Of a stretch of 15,019 bases of DNA, positions 7,431 through 14,363 are shown piece after piece. The stretch is from Clostridium sp. UBA1056 (GTDB taxonomy: Bacteria > Bacillota > Clostridia > Clostridiales > Clostridiaceae). Both the position numbers and the translations under genes were made by a program. Location: positions 1 through 15,019 of the forward strand of contig DCDL01000020.1 in assembly GCA_002316385.1 (NCBI GenBank), in the 5' to 3' direction. The notes under the pieces are model-generated. The model was not told where the DNA came from. It was given only the letters and a program-made list of their open reading frames with translations, and ran no database searches. How positions within the stretch are numbered: the stretch's first letter is position 1; every line of letters begins with the position of its first letter.

Positions 7431-10400
7431 TTTAAGCTTAATTTCCTCATGGTTTTCATCTAAAAGCTTAATATCTAAGCACAATGCTTGAAGTTCTTTA
7501 ATAAGTACTTTAAATGATTCTGGAACTCCTGGTTCTGGTATATTTTCACCTTTTACTATAGCTTCATAAGTTTTAACTCTACCTACTACATCATCCGATT
7601 TAACTGTTAAGATTTCTTGAAGAGTGTGAGCTGATCCATATGCTTCAAGTGCCCAAACCTCCATCTCACCAAATCTTTGTCCTCCGAACTGAGCTTTACC
7701 TCCTAGTGGTTGCTGAGTAACTAATGAGTATGGTCCTGTAGATCTAGCATGTATCTTGTCATCAACTAAGTGATGAAGTTTTAATATATACATGTATCCC
7801 ACTGTAACTCTGTTATCAAATGGTTCTCCTGTTCTTCCATCATAAAGCACAGTTTTACCATCTCTATTGTATCCAGCTTTCTCTAAACAATCTTGAATCT
7901 CAGTATCTAATGCACCATCGAATACTGGAGTAGCTATATGCCATCCAAGCTCGCTAGCAGCCCATCCTAAGTGAACTTCAAGCACCTGACCAATATTCAT
8001 ACGTGAAGGAACCCCTAGAGGATTTAAACAAATTTGAAGTGGTCTTCCATCTGGTAAGAATGGCATATCTTCTAGTGGTAATACTCTTGAGATAACCCCT
8101 TTGTTACCGTGTCTTCCCGCCATCTTATCTCCAACAGAAATCTTTCTCTTTTGAGCTATATAGCATCTAACTAATTGATTAACTCCTGGTGGAAGTTCAT
8201 CAGCATTTTCCTTTGTAAATACTTTTACATCTACTATTATACCGGCTTCTCCATGAGGAACTCTTAAGGAAGTATCTCTTACTTCTCTTGCTTTCTCTCC
8301 AAATATAGCTCTTAATAATCTTTCTTCAGCTGTTAGTTCAGTTTCTCCTTTAGGAGTAACCTTACCTACTAGAATATCTCCTGATCTTACTTCAGCACCT
8401 ATTCTTATTATTCCACGTTCATCTATATCTTTTAGAGCATCTTCTCCAACGTTTGGTATGTCTCTTGTAATTTCTTCTGGTCCTAGTTTAGTATCTCTAG
8501 CCTCTGACTCATACTCTTCAATATGAACTGAAGTAAAGATATCATCTCTCACTAGTTCTTCAGATATAAGCATAGCATCCTCGTAGTTATAACCTTCCCA
8601 AGTTATAAATCCGATTCTAATATTTTTACCTAATGCAATCTCACCTAAATCTGTAGATGGTCCATCAGCTAGAACTGTATTTACATCAACTTTTTCTCCT
8701 TTATCAACTATAGGACGTTGATTTATACAAGTACCAGAGTTGGATCTCTTGAATTTTAATAGATTATATACATCTGTACCACCATCTATATCTCTTTTTA
8801 CTCTTATTTCATTACCACTAACATAGGATACAACCCCTGCATTCTTAGCCTTAGGTAATACTCCTGAGTCTACTGCTGCTTTGTATTCTATCCCAGTACC
8901 AACTACTGGAGCTTGAGTTTTAAGAAGTGGAACTGCTTGACGTTGCATATTTGATCCCATCAGTGCACGAGTAGCGTCATCATTTTCTAAGAAAGGTATC
9001 ATTGCTGTAGCAACTGATACAATCTGTCTTGGAGATATATCAATTAGATCTACTTGTTCCCTTGGTACTATTATAACTTCTGATTTATCTCTAACAGTAA
9101 CCTTCTTATCCATAAAGCTTCCATCTTCAGCTAATGGCTCACTAGCTTGTGCTACAAGATAATTATCTTCTTCATCTGCAGTTATATATACAATTTTATC
9201 TGTAGCTCTTCCTGTTTCTTTATCAACAACTCTATACGGAGTCTGCATAAATCCATATTCATTAACTTTAGCATAAGTAGCTAAAGAGTTAATTAAACCT
9301 ATGTTAGGTCCCTCTGGTGTCTCAATAGGACACATCCTTCCATAGTGAGAATAGTGAACGTCCCTCACTTCGAAGCCTGCTCTCTCTCTTGATAATCCAC
9401 CTGGTCCTAACGCAGATAGCCTTCTTTTATGTGTTAACTCAGATAAAGGGTTTGTTTGATCCATGAATTGTGAAAGCTGTGAGCTTCCAAAGAACTCTTT
9501 TATAGCTGCCACAACAGGTCTTATATTTATTAACGCCTGTGGAGTAATTATTTCTTGATCTTGAACAGTCATTCTTTCTTTGACTACTCTTTCCATTCTT
9601 GATAAACCAATTCTAAATTGATTTTGTAATAACTCACCTACAGATCTTAATCTTCTATTTCCTAAATGGTCTATGTCATCTACATGCCCTATTCCGTATG
9701 GTAATCCTAACTCATAGCTTAATGTAGCATATATGTCATCTCTAATTATATGTTTTGGAACTAACTTAGTTATGTTAGCTTTTATTTGTTCTTTAATTTC
9801 TTCTTCATCATGGTATGCTCCTAATATCTCTTTTAATGTAGGATAGTGAACATACTCTTTAATGTTTAATTTAGAAATATCAAAGCTTACATGTTTAGAT
9901 AAATCAACAAAGTTATTTCCTATAACTCTTATAACTCTATCATCAACTTGAATATCTACAGAATTTATACCTAAATTTTGTATATCTGCAGCTAATTCTC
10001 TGCTTATTTTGTTTCCTTTTTCAACTATAATCTCACCTGTAGAAGGATTAATTATATTTTCAGCAGCTGTTTGATTAGCAATTCTCCATTTAACAGCTAA
10101 CTTTTTATTAAATTTGTATCTACCTACTTTTGATAAATCATACCTCTTTGCATCAAAGAATAAGGACTCTATTAATGAAATGGCACTATCCACAGTTGGT
10201 GGTTCACCAGGTCTTAGTCTCTTATAAATCTCTAGTAATGCATCATTTTTTTCTTTTGTGTTATCTTTTTCTAATGATGCCTTAAGTCTTTCTTCTTCTC
10301 CGAAAACCTCAAGTATCTCCGCATCACTACCATAGTTTAGCATTACCCTCATAAGTACTGTGATAGGCAACTTCCTTGTTTTGTCTATTCTTACATAAAT

Positions 10401-10937
10401 TATATCATTAGAGTCTGTCTCGTATTCTAACCAAGCTCCTCTATTTGGTATAACTGTTGAAGAAAATAATTTTTTACCAGTTTTATCAACAGTATAATTA
10501 TAATATACTCCTGGAGATCTAACTAACTGACTTACTATAACTCTTTCAGCTCCGTTAATAACAAAGGTACCTTGATCAGTCATTATTGGGAAATCACCCA
10601 TGAAAACTTCTTGTTCCTTTATTTCTCCTGTTTCATTATTTTGTAACCTAACTTTCACCTTTAATGGCGCTGCATAAGTAGTATCTCTTTCTTTGCACTG
10701 CTCAACAGAATATTTGATGTTTTCCATATCCAATTTGTAGTTGACAAATTCTAAAGATAAGTTGCCTGTGTAATCTTGTATAGGATTAATATCATCAAAA
10801 ACTTCATGCAATCCCTCAGCTAAAAACCAATCATATGAGTCAATTTGAACCTCAATCAGATTTGGCATTACAGCAGTATCTTTTACCTTAGAAAAACTCA
10901 TTCTTTCCCTTTTACCAACTTTTACAGGATGTACCAT
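7167..10937 (-). CDS. rpoB: DNA-directed RNA polymerase subunit beta
   Basis: Beta forms half of the active-site cleft of RNA polymerase and is the rifampicin target. The reading frame extends upstream to 10982, but I place the start at ATG 10937 (1256 residues): it has a GGGGTG binding site eight bases upstream and gives the family N-terminus MVHPVKVGKRERMSF. The rifampicin-binding cluster is visible from GSSQLSQFMDQ (about residue 484) through THKRRLSALG, with Asp493, His503 and Ser508 at the classical resistance positions, all in the wild-type state. The C-terminal family block ends near LQALCLDIKLLDENHEEIKL. After this comes an 87-residue tail (about 1170-1256) in which nearly half the residues are Asp or Glu. 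Transcription starts from a dedicated promoter with a leader of about 210 bases. Confidence 0.99.
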   Translation of the reverse strand: MVHPVKVGKRERMSFSKVKDTAVMPNLIEVQIDSYDWFLAEGLHEVFDDINPIQDYTGNLSLEFVNYKLDMENIKYSVEQCKERDTTYAAPLKVKVRLQNNETGEIKEQEVFMGDFPIMTDQGTFVINGAERVIVSQLVRSPGVYYNYTVDKTGKKLFSSTVIPNRGAWLEYETDSNDIIYVRIDKTRKLPITVLMRVMLNYGSDAEILEVFGEEERLKASLEKDNTKEKNDALLEIYKRLRPGEPPTVDSAISLIESLFFDAKRYDLSKVGRYKFNKKLAVKWRIANQTAAENIINPSTGEIIVEKGNKISRELAADIQNLGINSVDIQVDDRVIRVIGNNFVDLSKHVSFDISKLNIKEYVHYPTLKEILGAYHDEEEIKEQIKANITKLVPKHIIRDDIYATLSYELGLPYGIGHVDDIDHLGNRRLRSVGELLQNQFRIGLSRMERVVKERMTVQDQEIITPQALINIRPVVAAIKEFFGSSQLSQFMDQTNPLSELTHKRRLSALGPGGLSRERAGFEVRDVHYSHYGRMCPIETPEGPNIGLINSLATYAKVNEYGFMQTPYRVVDKETGRATDKIVYITADEEDNYLVAQASEPLAEDGSFMDKKVTVRDKSEVIIVPREQVDLIDISPRQIVSVATAMIPFLENDDATRALMGSNMQRQAVPLLKTQAPVVGTGIEYKAAVDSGVLPKAKNAGVVSYVSGNEIRVKRDIDGGTDVYNLLKFKRSNSGTCINQRPIVDKGEKVDVNTVLADGPSTDLGEIALGKNIRIGFITWEGYNYEDAMLISEELVRDDIFTSVHIEEYESEARDTKLGPEEITRDIPNVGEDALKDIDERGIIRIGAEVRSGDILVGKVTPKGETELTAEERLLRAIFGEKAREVRDTSLRVPHGEAGIIVDVKVFTKENADELPPGVNQLVRCYIAQKRKISVGDKMAGRHGNKGVISRVLPLEDMPFLPDGRPLQICLNPLGVPSRMNIGQVLEVHLGWAASELGWHIATPVFDGALDTEIQDCLEKAGYNRDGKTVLYDGRTGEPFDNRVTVGYMYILKLHHLVDDKIHARSTGPYSLVTQQPLGGKAQFGGQRFGEMEVWALEAYGSAHTLQEILTVKSDDVVGRVKTYEAIVKGENIPEPGVPESFKVLIKELQALCLDIKLLDENHEEIKLKESADDDAEDLDVNMEGKEDAASKEPVKEYIEPVDTDSSDEDDDSEFEDIKLDDFDDELEPELDSDLDIDLSSDLDSDLVLDDFNDEH

Positions 10938-10967
10938 ATATTTTTCACCCCTTGTATAAACTAAAAT

Positions 10968-11004
10968 AAACCAAAGACACACTTTCCCCTAGGACTTTGT
11001 GTTT
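10968..11004 (-). terminator. Possible attenuator hairpin in the rpoB leader
   Basis: On the minus strand, AAACACAAAG (11004-10995) can pair with CUUUGGUUU (10976-10968) as nine pairs with one bulged A. The stem is followed by AUUUUAGUUU, and the rpoB start codon lies about 30 bases further on. The stem is weak and A/U-rich, so this is only a candidate attenuator. The ACAC of its 5' arm could instead pair with the GUGU just upstream (about 11015), giving a competing small hairpin. Confidence 0.3.
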
Positions 11005-11033
11005 CGGACTTACACTTATTCATCATGCAATTC

Positions 11034-11120
11034 TATCCAATATGTAGAAAAATATTCATATGCTTATAATAACATCTAAATATATATAGTATATATAGAA
11101 ATTTTTCTTCAATATGGATA
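11034..11120 (-). promoter_or_regulatory. Large imperfect hairpin in the rpoB leader
   Basis: Segments 11034-11057 and 11098-11120 are imperfect inverted repeats giving about 21 base pairs with a few single-base bulges and one mismatch. The loop is 40 bases and AT-rich. The stem starts roughly 30 bases after the expected transcription start of the rpoB promoter. It is seen in the sequence; protection, processing or regulation of the rpoBC mRNA are all possible. Confidence 0.6.
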
Positions 11121-11156
11121 AATCCATGATTTAATTTACTTTATTCGCATTGAATC

Positions 11157-11185
11157 ATAATATCATTATTTTTATTTATTGTCAA
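11157..11185 (-). promoter_or_regulatory. rpoB-rpoC promoter
   Basis: On the minus strand, TTGACA (11185-11180) and TATTAT (11162-11157) are separated by exactly 17 bases, with a TG one base upstream of the -10 element. This is an excellent sigma-A type promoter. It lies downstream of the rplL terminator, so rpoBC can be transcribed independently of rplJL. Confidence 0.85.
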
Positions 11186-11336
11186 CATATATTAAATTTA
11201 TTTTACGTATATTGACTATTACTATTTTTACATATAAATCCTTAAATATCTCTGACAAATAATAAGAATTTTAAATTAAGTTTACTATAAATATCTAAAT
11301 AAAACTTTATCCATATGCTTGAATTTCTTTTGTTAC

Positions 11337-11366
11337 AAAAATGGAGTACTTAATCTAAGTACTCCA
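11337..11366 (-). terminator. Intrinsic terminator after rplL
   Basis: GGAGTACTTA at 11343-11352 and its exact reverse complement at 11356-11365 form a 10-bp stem with a 3-base loop, extended by an outer A-U pair. On the minus strand the stem is followed by a run of U residues (AUUUUUG). It lies about 20 bases after the rplL stop codon and should end most rplJ-rplL transcripts. Confidence 0.9.
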
Positions 11367-11387
11367 CAACGCAAATCTATCGATTTA

Positions 11388-11753
11388 CTATTTTACTTCT
11401 ACAGTAGCTCCAACTTCTTCAAGTTTAGCTTTCATGCTTTCAGCGTCTTCTTTGCTTACAGCTTCTTTAATTGTTTTAGGAGCTCCATCAACTATATCCT
11501 TAGCTTCTTTTAATCCTAATCCAGTTAATTCTCTAACAACTTTTATAACTTTTATTTTTCCTGCTCCAGCATTAGTTAATACTACGTCGAATTCAGTTTT
11601 TTCTTCTGCTGCTGCTCCTGCAACTGCTCCACCTGCAACTGCTACTGGTGCTGCTGCACTTACTCCAAATTCTTCTTCACAAGCCTTAACTAACTCGTTT
11701 AATTCTAAAACACTCATATCTTTTATAGCTTGAATTATCTCTTCTCTTGTCAT
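11388..11753 (-). CDS. rplL: Large ribosomal subunit protein L7/L12
   Basis: L7/L12 forms the flexible multi-copy stalk of the 50S subunit, recruiting and stimulating translation GTPases such as EF-G and EF-Tu. The 121-residue product has the expected three parts: an N-terminal dimerisation helix region (about 1-33), an Ala/Gly/Val-rich hinge (about 33-51) and a C-terminal factor-binding domain containing GKIKVIKVVRELTGLGLKEA. The frame is open to a GTG at 11765, but that codon is part of the ribosome binding site GGAGGTG. The ATG at 11753 is the start that fits the spacing and the family N-terminus MTREEIIQAI. It follows rplJ by 75 bases and is followed by a strong terminator. Confidence 0.98.
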   Translation of the reverse strand: MTREEIIQAIKDMSVLELNELVKACEEEFGVSAAAPVAVAGGAVAGAAAEEKTEFDVVLTNAGAGKIKVIKVVRELTGLGLKEAKDIVDGAPKTIKEAVSKEDAESMKAKLEEVGATVEVK

Positions 11754-11828
11754 TTTAAAATGCACCTCCGAAATTTTTAAATTATATTTTTATTTTCTCT
11801 AATATTTCTAAATTATTATTTAGATTAA

Positions 11829-12335
11829 TTACTCTGCTGCTTCTTGACCTTTTTTCTCAGCTATAGCATTTAATAAGTATGCTAAGTTTGAAAGTGGAGC
11901 TTTGAAGCTTCCAAGTAATTTTGCAATAAGTACATCTTTTGATGGAATTGATGCGATCTCTTTAATTTGATCTTCACCAAATAACTCACCTTGGATTACT
12001 CCTGCTTTTAATTGAAGTTTTTTATGAGTTTTTGCAAAGTCATTTAAAACTCTAGCTGGCGCTGTTGGATCATCATATCCTAAAGCTATTGAAACTGGTC
12101 CTTGAAGATATTGATCTAATCCTTCAATTCCTAATTCCTTAGCAGCTAATATAACTAGTGTATTTTTATATACTCTATATTCAACACCTGCTTCTCTTAA
12201 TGCTTTTCTTAGTTGTGTATCTTCTTCAACGTTTAGTCCTTGATACTCACTAAGAACAACTCCTTGAGCTTTTTCTAACTTTTCTTTTATTTCAGCAACT
12301 TTTGCTTCTTTTAAAGATCTATTTTTACTTTGCAC
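11829..12335 (-). CDS. rplJ: Large ribosomal subunit protein L10
   Basis: L10 anchors the L7/L12 dimers to 23S rRNA at the base of the stalk; the complex also represses its own mRNA. The 168-residue product has the usual length. The N-terminal RNA-binding part includes VVLSEYQGLNVEEDTQLRKA and YRVYKNTLVILAAKE. The C-terminal helix that binds L7/L12 dimers ends in LLNAIAEKKGQEAAE. The start is GTG at 12335, preceded by AGGAGGTG with eight bases of spacing; there is no competing ATG. It is preceded by its own promoter, an L10-leader RNA and an attenuator, and is followed 75 bases later by rplL. A small 7-bp A/U-rich hairpin (11807-11824) sits just after its stop codon. Confidence 0.98.
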   Translation of the reverse strand: MQSKNRSLKEAKVAEIKEKLEKAQGVVLSEYQGLNVEEDTQLRKALREAGVEYRVYKNTLVILAAKELGIEGLDQYLQGPVSIALGYDDPTAPARVLNDFAKTHKKLQLKAGVIQGELFGEDQIKEIASIPSKDVLIAKLLGSFKAPLSNLAYLLNAIAEKKGQEAAE

Positions 12336-12369
12336 TGTGTATCCACCTCCTTACAGCTTTCACTGTATA

Positions 12370-12406
12370 TTAAAAATTAAGGTCTCTCCGCAGACACGAA
12401 GAGACC
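12370..12406 (-). terminator. Attenuator terminator of the rplJ-rplL leader
   Basis: Bases 12381-12406 form a hairpin on the minus strand with a stem of about ten pairs (GGUCUCUUCG with the 3' arm ending GGAGAGACC, one U-G pair), followed by UUAAUUUUUAAU. It lies between the L10-leader motif and the rplJ ribosome binding site. Its loop and 3' arm contain UGUCUGCGG (12396-12388), complementary to the conserved CCGUAGACA at the start of the leader, so an antiterminator fold can form. Confidence 0.88.
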
Positions 12407-12419
12407 AATAAAATCATTT

Positions 12420-12474
12420 ATTAGCATCCTCGGTAGGTATTTAGTTACGCATTTCAGCACCTACTGTCTACGGA
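12420..12474 (-). ncRNA. Ribosomal protein L10 leader RNA
   Basis: The minus strand contains the hallmarks of the L10 leader family of Firmicutes: CCGUAGACAG at 12473-12464, a GUAGGU/ACCUAC helix (12464-12459 with 12438-12433) enclosing an A-rich internal segment, and ACCGAGG at its end. In B. subtilis the L10-L12 complex binds this leader and promotes termination upstream of rplJ. Recognition rests on these conserved blocks and on the location. Confidence 0.85.
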
Positions 12475-12491
12475 ATATATTCAACTTTTGT

Positions 12492-12520
12492 ATTATAACA
12501 CATTAATTTTTTTAATGCAA
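12492..12520 (-). promoter_or_regulatory. rplJ-rplL promoter
   Basis: On the minus strand, TTGCAT (12520-12515) is followed after exactly 17 bases by TATAAT (12497-12492), with a TG one base upstream of the -10. It begins directly after the rplA stop codon and would start transcription about 10-20 bases before the L10 leader motif. Confidence 0.8.
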
Positions 12521-12522
12521 TA

Positions 12523-13221
12523 CTAATCTAACACTTTTGTTGGATTAATTTTAACTCCTGGTCCCATAGTTGATGCTACAGTAACAGATTTAATGTATTG
12601 TCCTTTTGCAGCAGCTGGTTTAGCCTTAACAATAGCATCCATTAAAGTACGGAAGTTATCCATTAACTTTTCAGATCCGAAAGACTTCTTACCAATTCCT
12701 ACGTGAACTATAGCTGTTTTGTCTACTCTGTATTCAACTTTACCAGCTTTAATATCATTTAGAGCTTTTGCTACATCAAATGTAACAGTACCTGATTTAG
12801 GGTTTGGCATTAAACCTTTAGGTCCTAATACTCTACCTAGTCTTCCAACTACACCCATCATATCTGGAGTAGCTACAACTACGTCAAACTCAAACCAGTT
12901 CTCTTTTTGAATTTTATCTACTAGTTCTTCTGCTCCAACGAAATCAGCTCCAGCAGCTTCTGCTTCTTTTGCTTTATCTCCTTTAGCGAAAACTAATACT
13001 CTAACAGTTTTACCTGTTCCATGAGGAAGTACTACCGCTCCTCTAACTTGTTGATCTGCATGTCTTGGGTCAACACCAAGTCTTACGTGAACTTCGATTG
13101 TTTCATCGAATTTAGCTTTTGATGTTTTTACTGCAAGCTCCATAGATTCTGCTGGTGTATATAGCTCATTTTTGTCTATTAACTTAGCACTTTCTATGTA
13201 ATTCTTTCCCATTTTAGCCAT
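12523..13221 (-). CDS. rplA: Large ribosomal subunit protein L1
   Basis: L1 forms the mobile stalk next to the ribosomal E site, helps release deacylated tRNA and in many bacteria represses its own operon by binding an mRNA copy of its rRNA site. The 232-residue product has the standard length. The signature GRLGRVLGPKGLMPNPKSGT is present in the central domain, flanked by VVVATPDMMG and VEYRVDKTAIVHVGIGK. The ATG at 13221 has a GGAGG site seven bases upstream. It lies 56 bases after rplK, and that gap contains an L1-site-like motif. The rplJ promoter begins three bases beyond its stop codon. Confidence 0.98.
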   Translation of the reverse strand: MAKMGKNYIESAKLIDKNELYTPAESMELAVKTSKAKFDETIEVHVRLGVDPRHADQQVRGAVVLPHGTGKTVRVLVFAKGDKAKEAEAAGADFVGAEELVDKIQKENWFEFDVVVATPDMMGVVGRLGRVLGPKGLMPNPKSGTVTFDVAKALNDIKAGKVEYRVDKTAIVHVGIGKKSFGSEKLMDNFRTLMDAIVKAKPAAAKGQYIKSVTVASTMGPGVKINPTKVLD

Positions 13222-13236
13222 TTTGCATCCTCCTTT

Positions 13237-13264
13237 GTGGTATTAACGGTTTTTGCCTCCCACC
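13237..13264 (-). promoter_or_regulatory. L1-binding mRNA motif upstream of rplA
   Basis: The minus strand reads GGUGGGAGG (from 13264), a short A-rich segment, then CCGUUAAUACCAC (to 13237). The GUGG/CCAC helix and the GGAG asymmetric loop resemble the L1-binding helix of 23S rRNA, which carries GGUGGGAGGC opposite AAAUACCACC. The upper stem is only GG/CC here, weaker than in the copy before rplK. It lies between rplK and rplA, just upstream of the rplA ribosome binding site. Confidence 0.7.
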
Positions 13265-13277
13265 GAATTAATTGAAA

Positions 13278-13703
13278 TTACTCTTCGATTACTATTCCCA
13301 TGCTTCTAGCTGTTCCAGCTATCATGCTCATAGCAGCTTCTACTGATGCAGCATTTAAATCTGCCATCTTTAATTCAGCTATTTCTTTAACTTTAGCTGC
13401 TGAAACTGTAGCAACTTTAGTTCTGTTTGGAACACCTGATCCACTCTCGATTCCAGCTGCTTTCTTTAATAATACTGCTGCTGGTGGAGTTTTTAGTATA
13501 AAACTAAATGATCTGTCTTGGTAAACTGTGATTACAACTGGTATTATCATACCTGGTTGGTCTGCAGTTTTTGCGTTGAACTCCTTACAGAATCCCATAA
13601 TATTCACACCGTGTTGACCAAGTGCAGGTCCTACTGGTGGTGCTGGTGTTGCCTTTCCTGCAGGAAGTTGAAGTTTTATCATTCCTGTTATTTTCTTAGC
13701 CAT
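13278..13703 (-). CDS. rplK: Large ribosomal subunit protein L11
   Basis: L11 binds the GTPase-associated region of 23S rRNA and takes part in factor binding and in RelA-type stringent signalling; thiopeptide antibiotics bind at its rRNA interface. The start is ATG at 13703 (141 residues), with AGGAGGTG ideally placed and the family N-terminus MAKKITGMIKLQLPAG. The frame is open to a GTG at 13754, but that lies inside the L1-binding motif and is not a start. The N-terminal domain contains PAPPVGPALGQHGVNI, with Pro22 and Pro26 (thiostrepton-relevant positions) wild type. The C-terminal RNA-binding domain ends in AGTARSMGIVIEE. It lies 92 bases after nusG. Confidence 0.98.
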   Translation of the reverse strand: MAKKITGMIKLQLPAGKATPAPPVGPALGQHGVNIMGFCKEFNAKTADQPGMIIPVVITVYQDRSFSFILKTPPAAVLLKKAAGIESGSGVPNRTKVATVSAAKVKEIAELKMADLNAASVEAAMSMIAGTARSMGIVIEE

Positions 13704-13723
13704 GAGTTTACACCTCCTATATT

Positions 13724-13754
13724 GTGGTAAGCGGACTTTTATAAGCCCTCCCAC
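13724..13754 (-). promoter_or_regulatory. L1-binding mRNA motif upstream of rplK
   Basis: On the minus strand, GUGG (13754-13751) pairs with CCAC (13727-13724), and inside it GGGCUU (13748-13743) pairs with AAGUCC (13738-13733) around an AUAA loop. The two helices flank an asymmetric loop containing the G/A residues of GUGGGAG. This matches the fold of the L1-binding site of 23S rRNA and known L1 mRNA operators. It sits just upstream of the rplK ribosome binding site. Confidence 0.75.
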
Positions 13755-13760
13755 TTAAAT

Positions 13761-13787
13761 AGAATTAAGTCTTCTGAACTTTATTCT
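13761..13787 (-). promoter_or_regulatory. Hairpin after nusG
   Basis: AGAATTAAGT at 13761-13770 pairs with ACTTTATTCT at 13778-13787 (nine pairs around one A-A mismatch, 7-base loop). It begins nine bases after the nusG stop codon and lies upstream of the L1 motif. It has no clear U-tract. It may be a processing or mRNA-stability element between nusG and rplK; this is inference. Confidence 0.35.
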
Positions 13788-13795
13788 ACTAAGTC

Positions 13796-14332
13796 TTAAA
13801 GTTTTTGTATTTGATTGAAATCAAGTTCAACAGAGGTTTCTCTGCCAAACATGTTAACTAATCCTTTAATTTTGTGTTTTTCTATAGATATTTCAGTAAT
13901 TGCTACAATGAAGTCTTCAAACGGTCCTGATATAACCTTCACTTGTTCTCCTACTTCAACATCCACAGTAACCTGTTTTTCAACTATTCCCATATTATGA
14001 ATTTCATCCTCTGTTAAAGGTACCGGTTTTGATCCAGGACCTACAAATCCAGTAACCCCTCTAGTATTTCTAACAATATACCAAGAATCATCAGTCATAA
14101 CCATCTTAACCATCACATATCCTGGGAATACTTTTCTTAATGTAACTTTTTCTTTTCCATCCTTGATTTCTACTTGCTCTTCCATAGGTACTTGAATATC
14201 GTGAACGAATTCTTCAAGGTTTCTATTTTCAATAGCTTTTTCAAGGTTAGCCTTAACTTTATTTTCATATCCAGAATATGTATGAACTACATACCATCTA
14301 GCTTTTTCTTCTGCCATAGCTACAGGGACCAT
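13796..14332 (-). CDS. nusG: Transcription elongation/termination factor NusG
   Basis: NusG binds RNA polymerase at the beta' clamp and modulates pausing, Rho action and coupling to the ribosome. The product is 178 residues. The NGN domain (about 10-115) starts with ARWYVVHTYSGYE and contains FPGYVMVKM (69-77) and VRNTRGVTGFVG (88-98). The C-terminal KOW domain (about 126-178) contains VGEQVKVISGPFED and ends LDFNQIQKL. The start is ATG at 14332, with a GGGGA binding site about ten bases upstream. A second in-frame ATG at 14317, which would give MAEEKARWYVV, has no binding site of its own. The preferred start lies in a small hairpin whose stem overlaps the binding site. It is 31 bases after secE. 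Confidence 0.97.
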   Translation of the reverse strand: MVPVAMAEEKARWYVVHTYSGYENKVKANLEKAIENRNLEEFVHDIQVPMEEQVEIKDGKEKVTLRKVFPGYVMVKMVMTDDSWYIVRNTRGVTGFVGPGSKPVPLTEDEIHNMGIVEKQVTVDVEVGEQVKVISGPFEDFIVAITEISIEKHKIKGLVNMFGRETSVELDFNQIQKL

Positions 14333-14363
14333 AATTCTATTGTCCCCTTACCTCCCTTTTAAA

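Larger units (their letters stand above)
10938..11342 (-). promoter_or_regulatory. Gene-free region: rpoB promoter region and long leader
   Basis: The roughly 400 bases between the rplL terminator and rpoB contain no credible gene on either strand. They hold, in transcription order, an AT-rich segment upstream of the promoter (11342-11186), a near-consensus promoter (11157-11185), a large imperfect hairpin (11034-11120), a more GC-rich segment with an attenuator-like hairpin (10968-11004), and the rpoB ribosome binding site. An 11-base inverted repeat also links 11112-11122 with 11306-11316. The untranslated leader would be about 210 bases. Confidence 0.8.

Noticed and set aside
10938..10982. 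Extended N-terminus of rpoB from 10982
   Set aside because: The extra 15 residues are not like the family, and the ATG at 10937 has a well placed binding site and matches other RpoB starts.
13704..13754. Extended N-terminus of rplK from a GTG at 13754
   Set aside because: The GTG is part of the L1-binding RNA motif, and the ATG at 13703 has the ribosome binding site and the family N-terminus.
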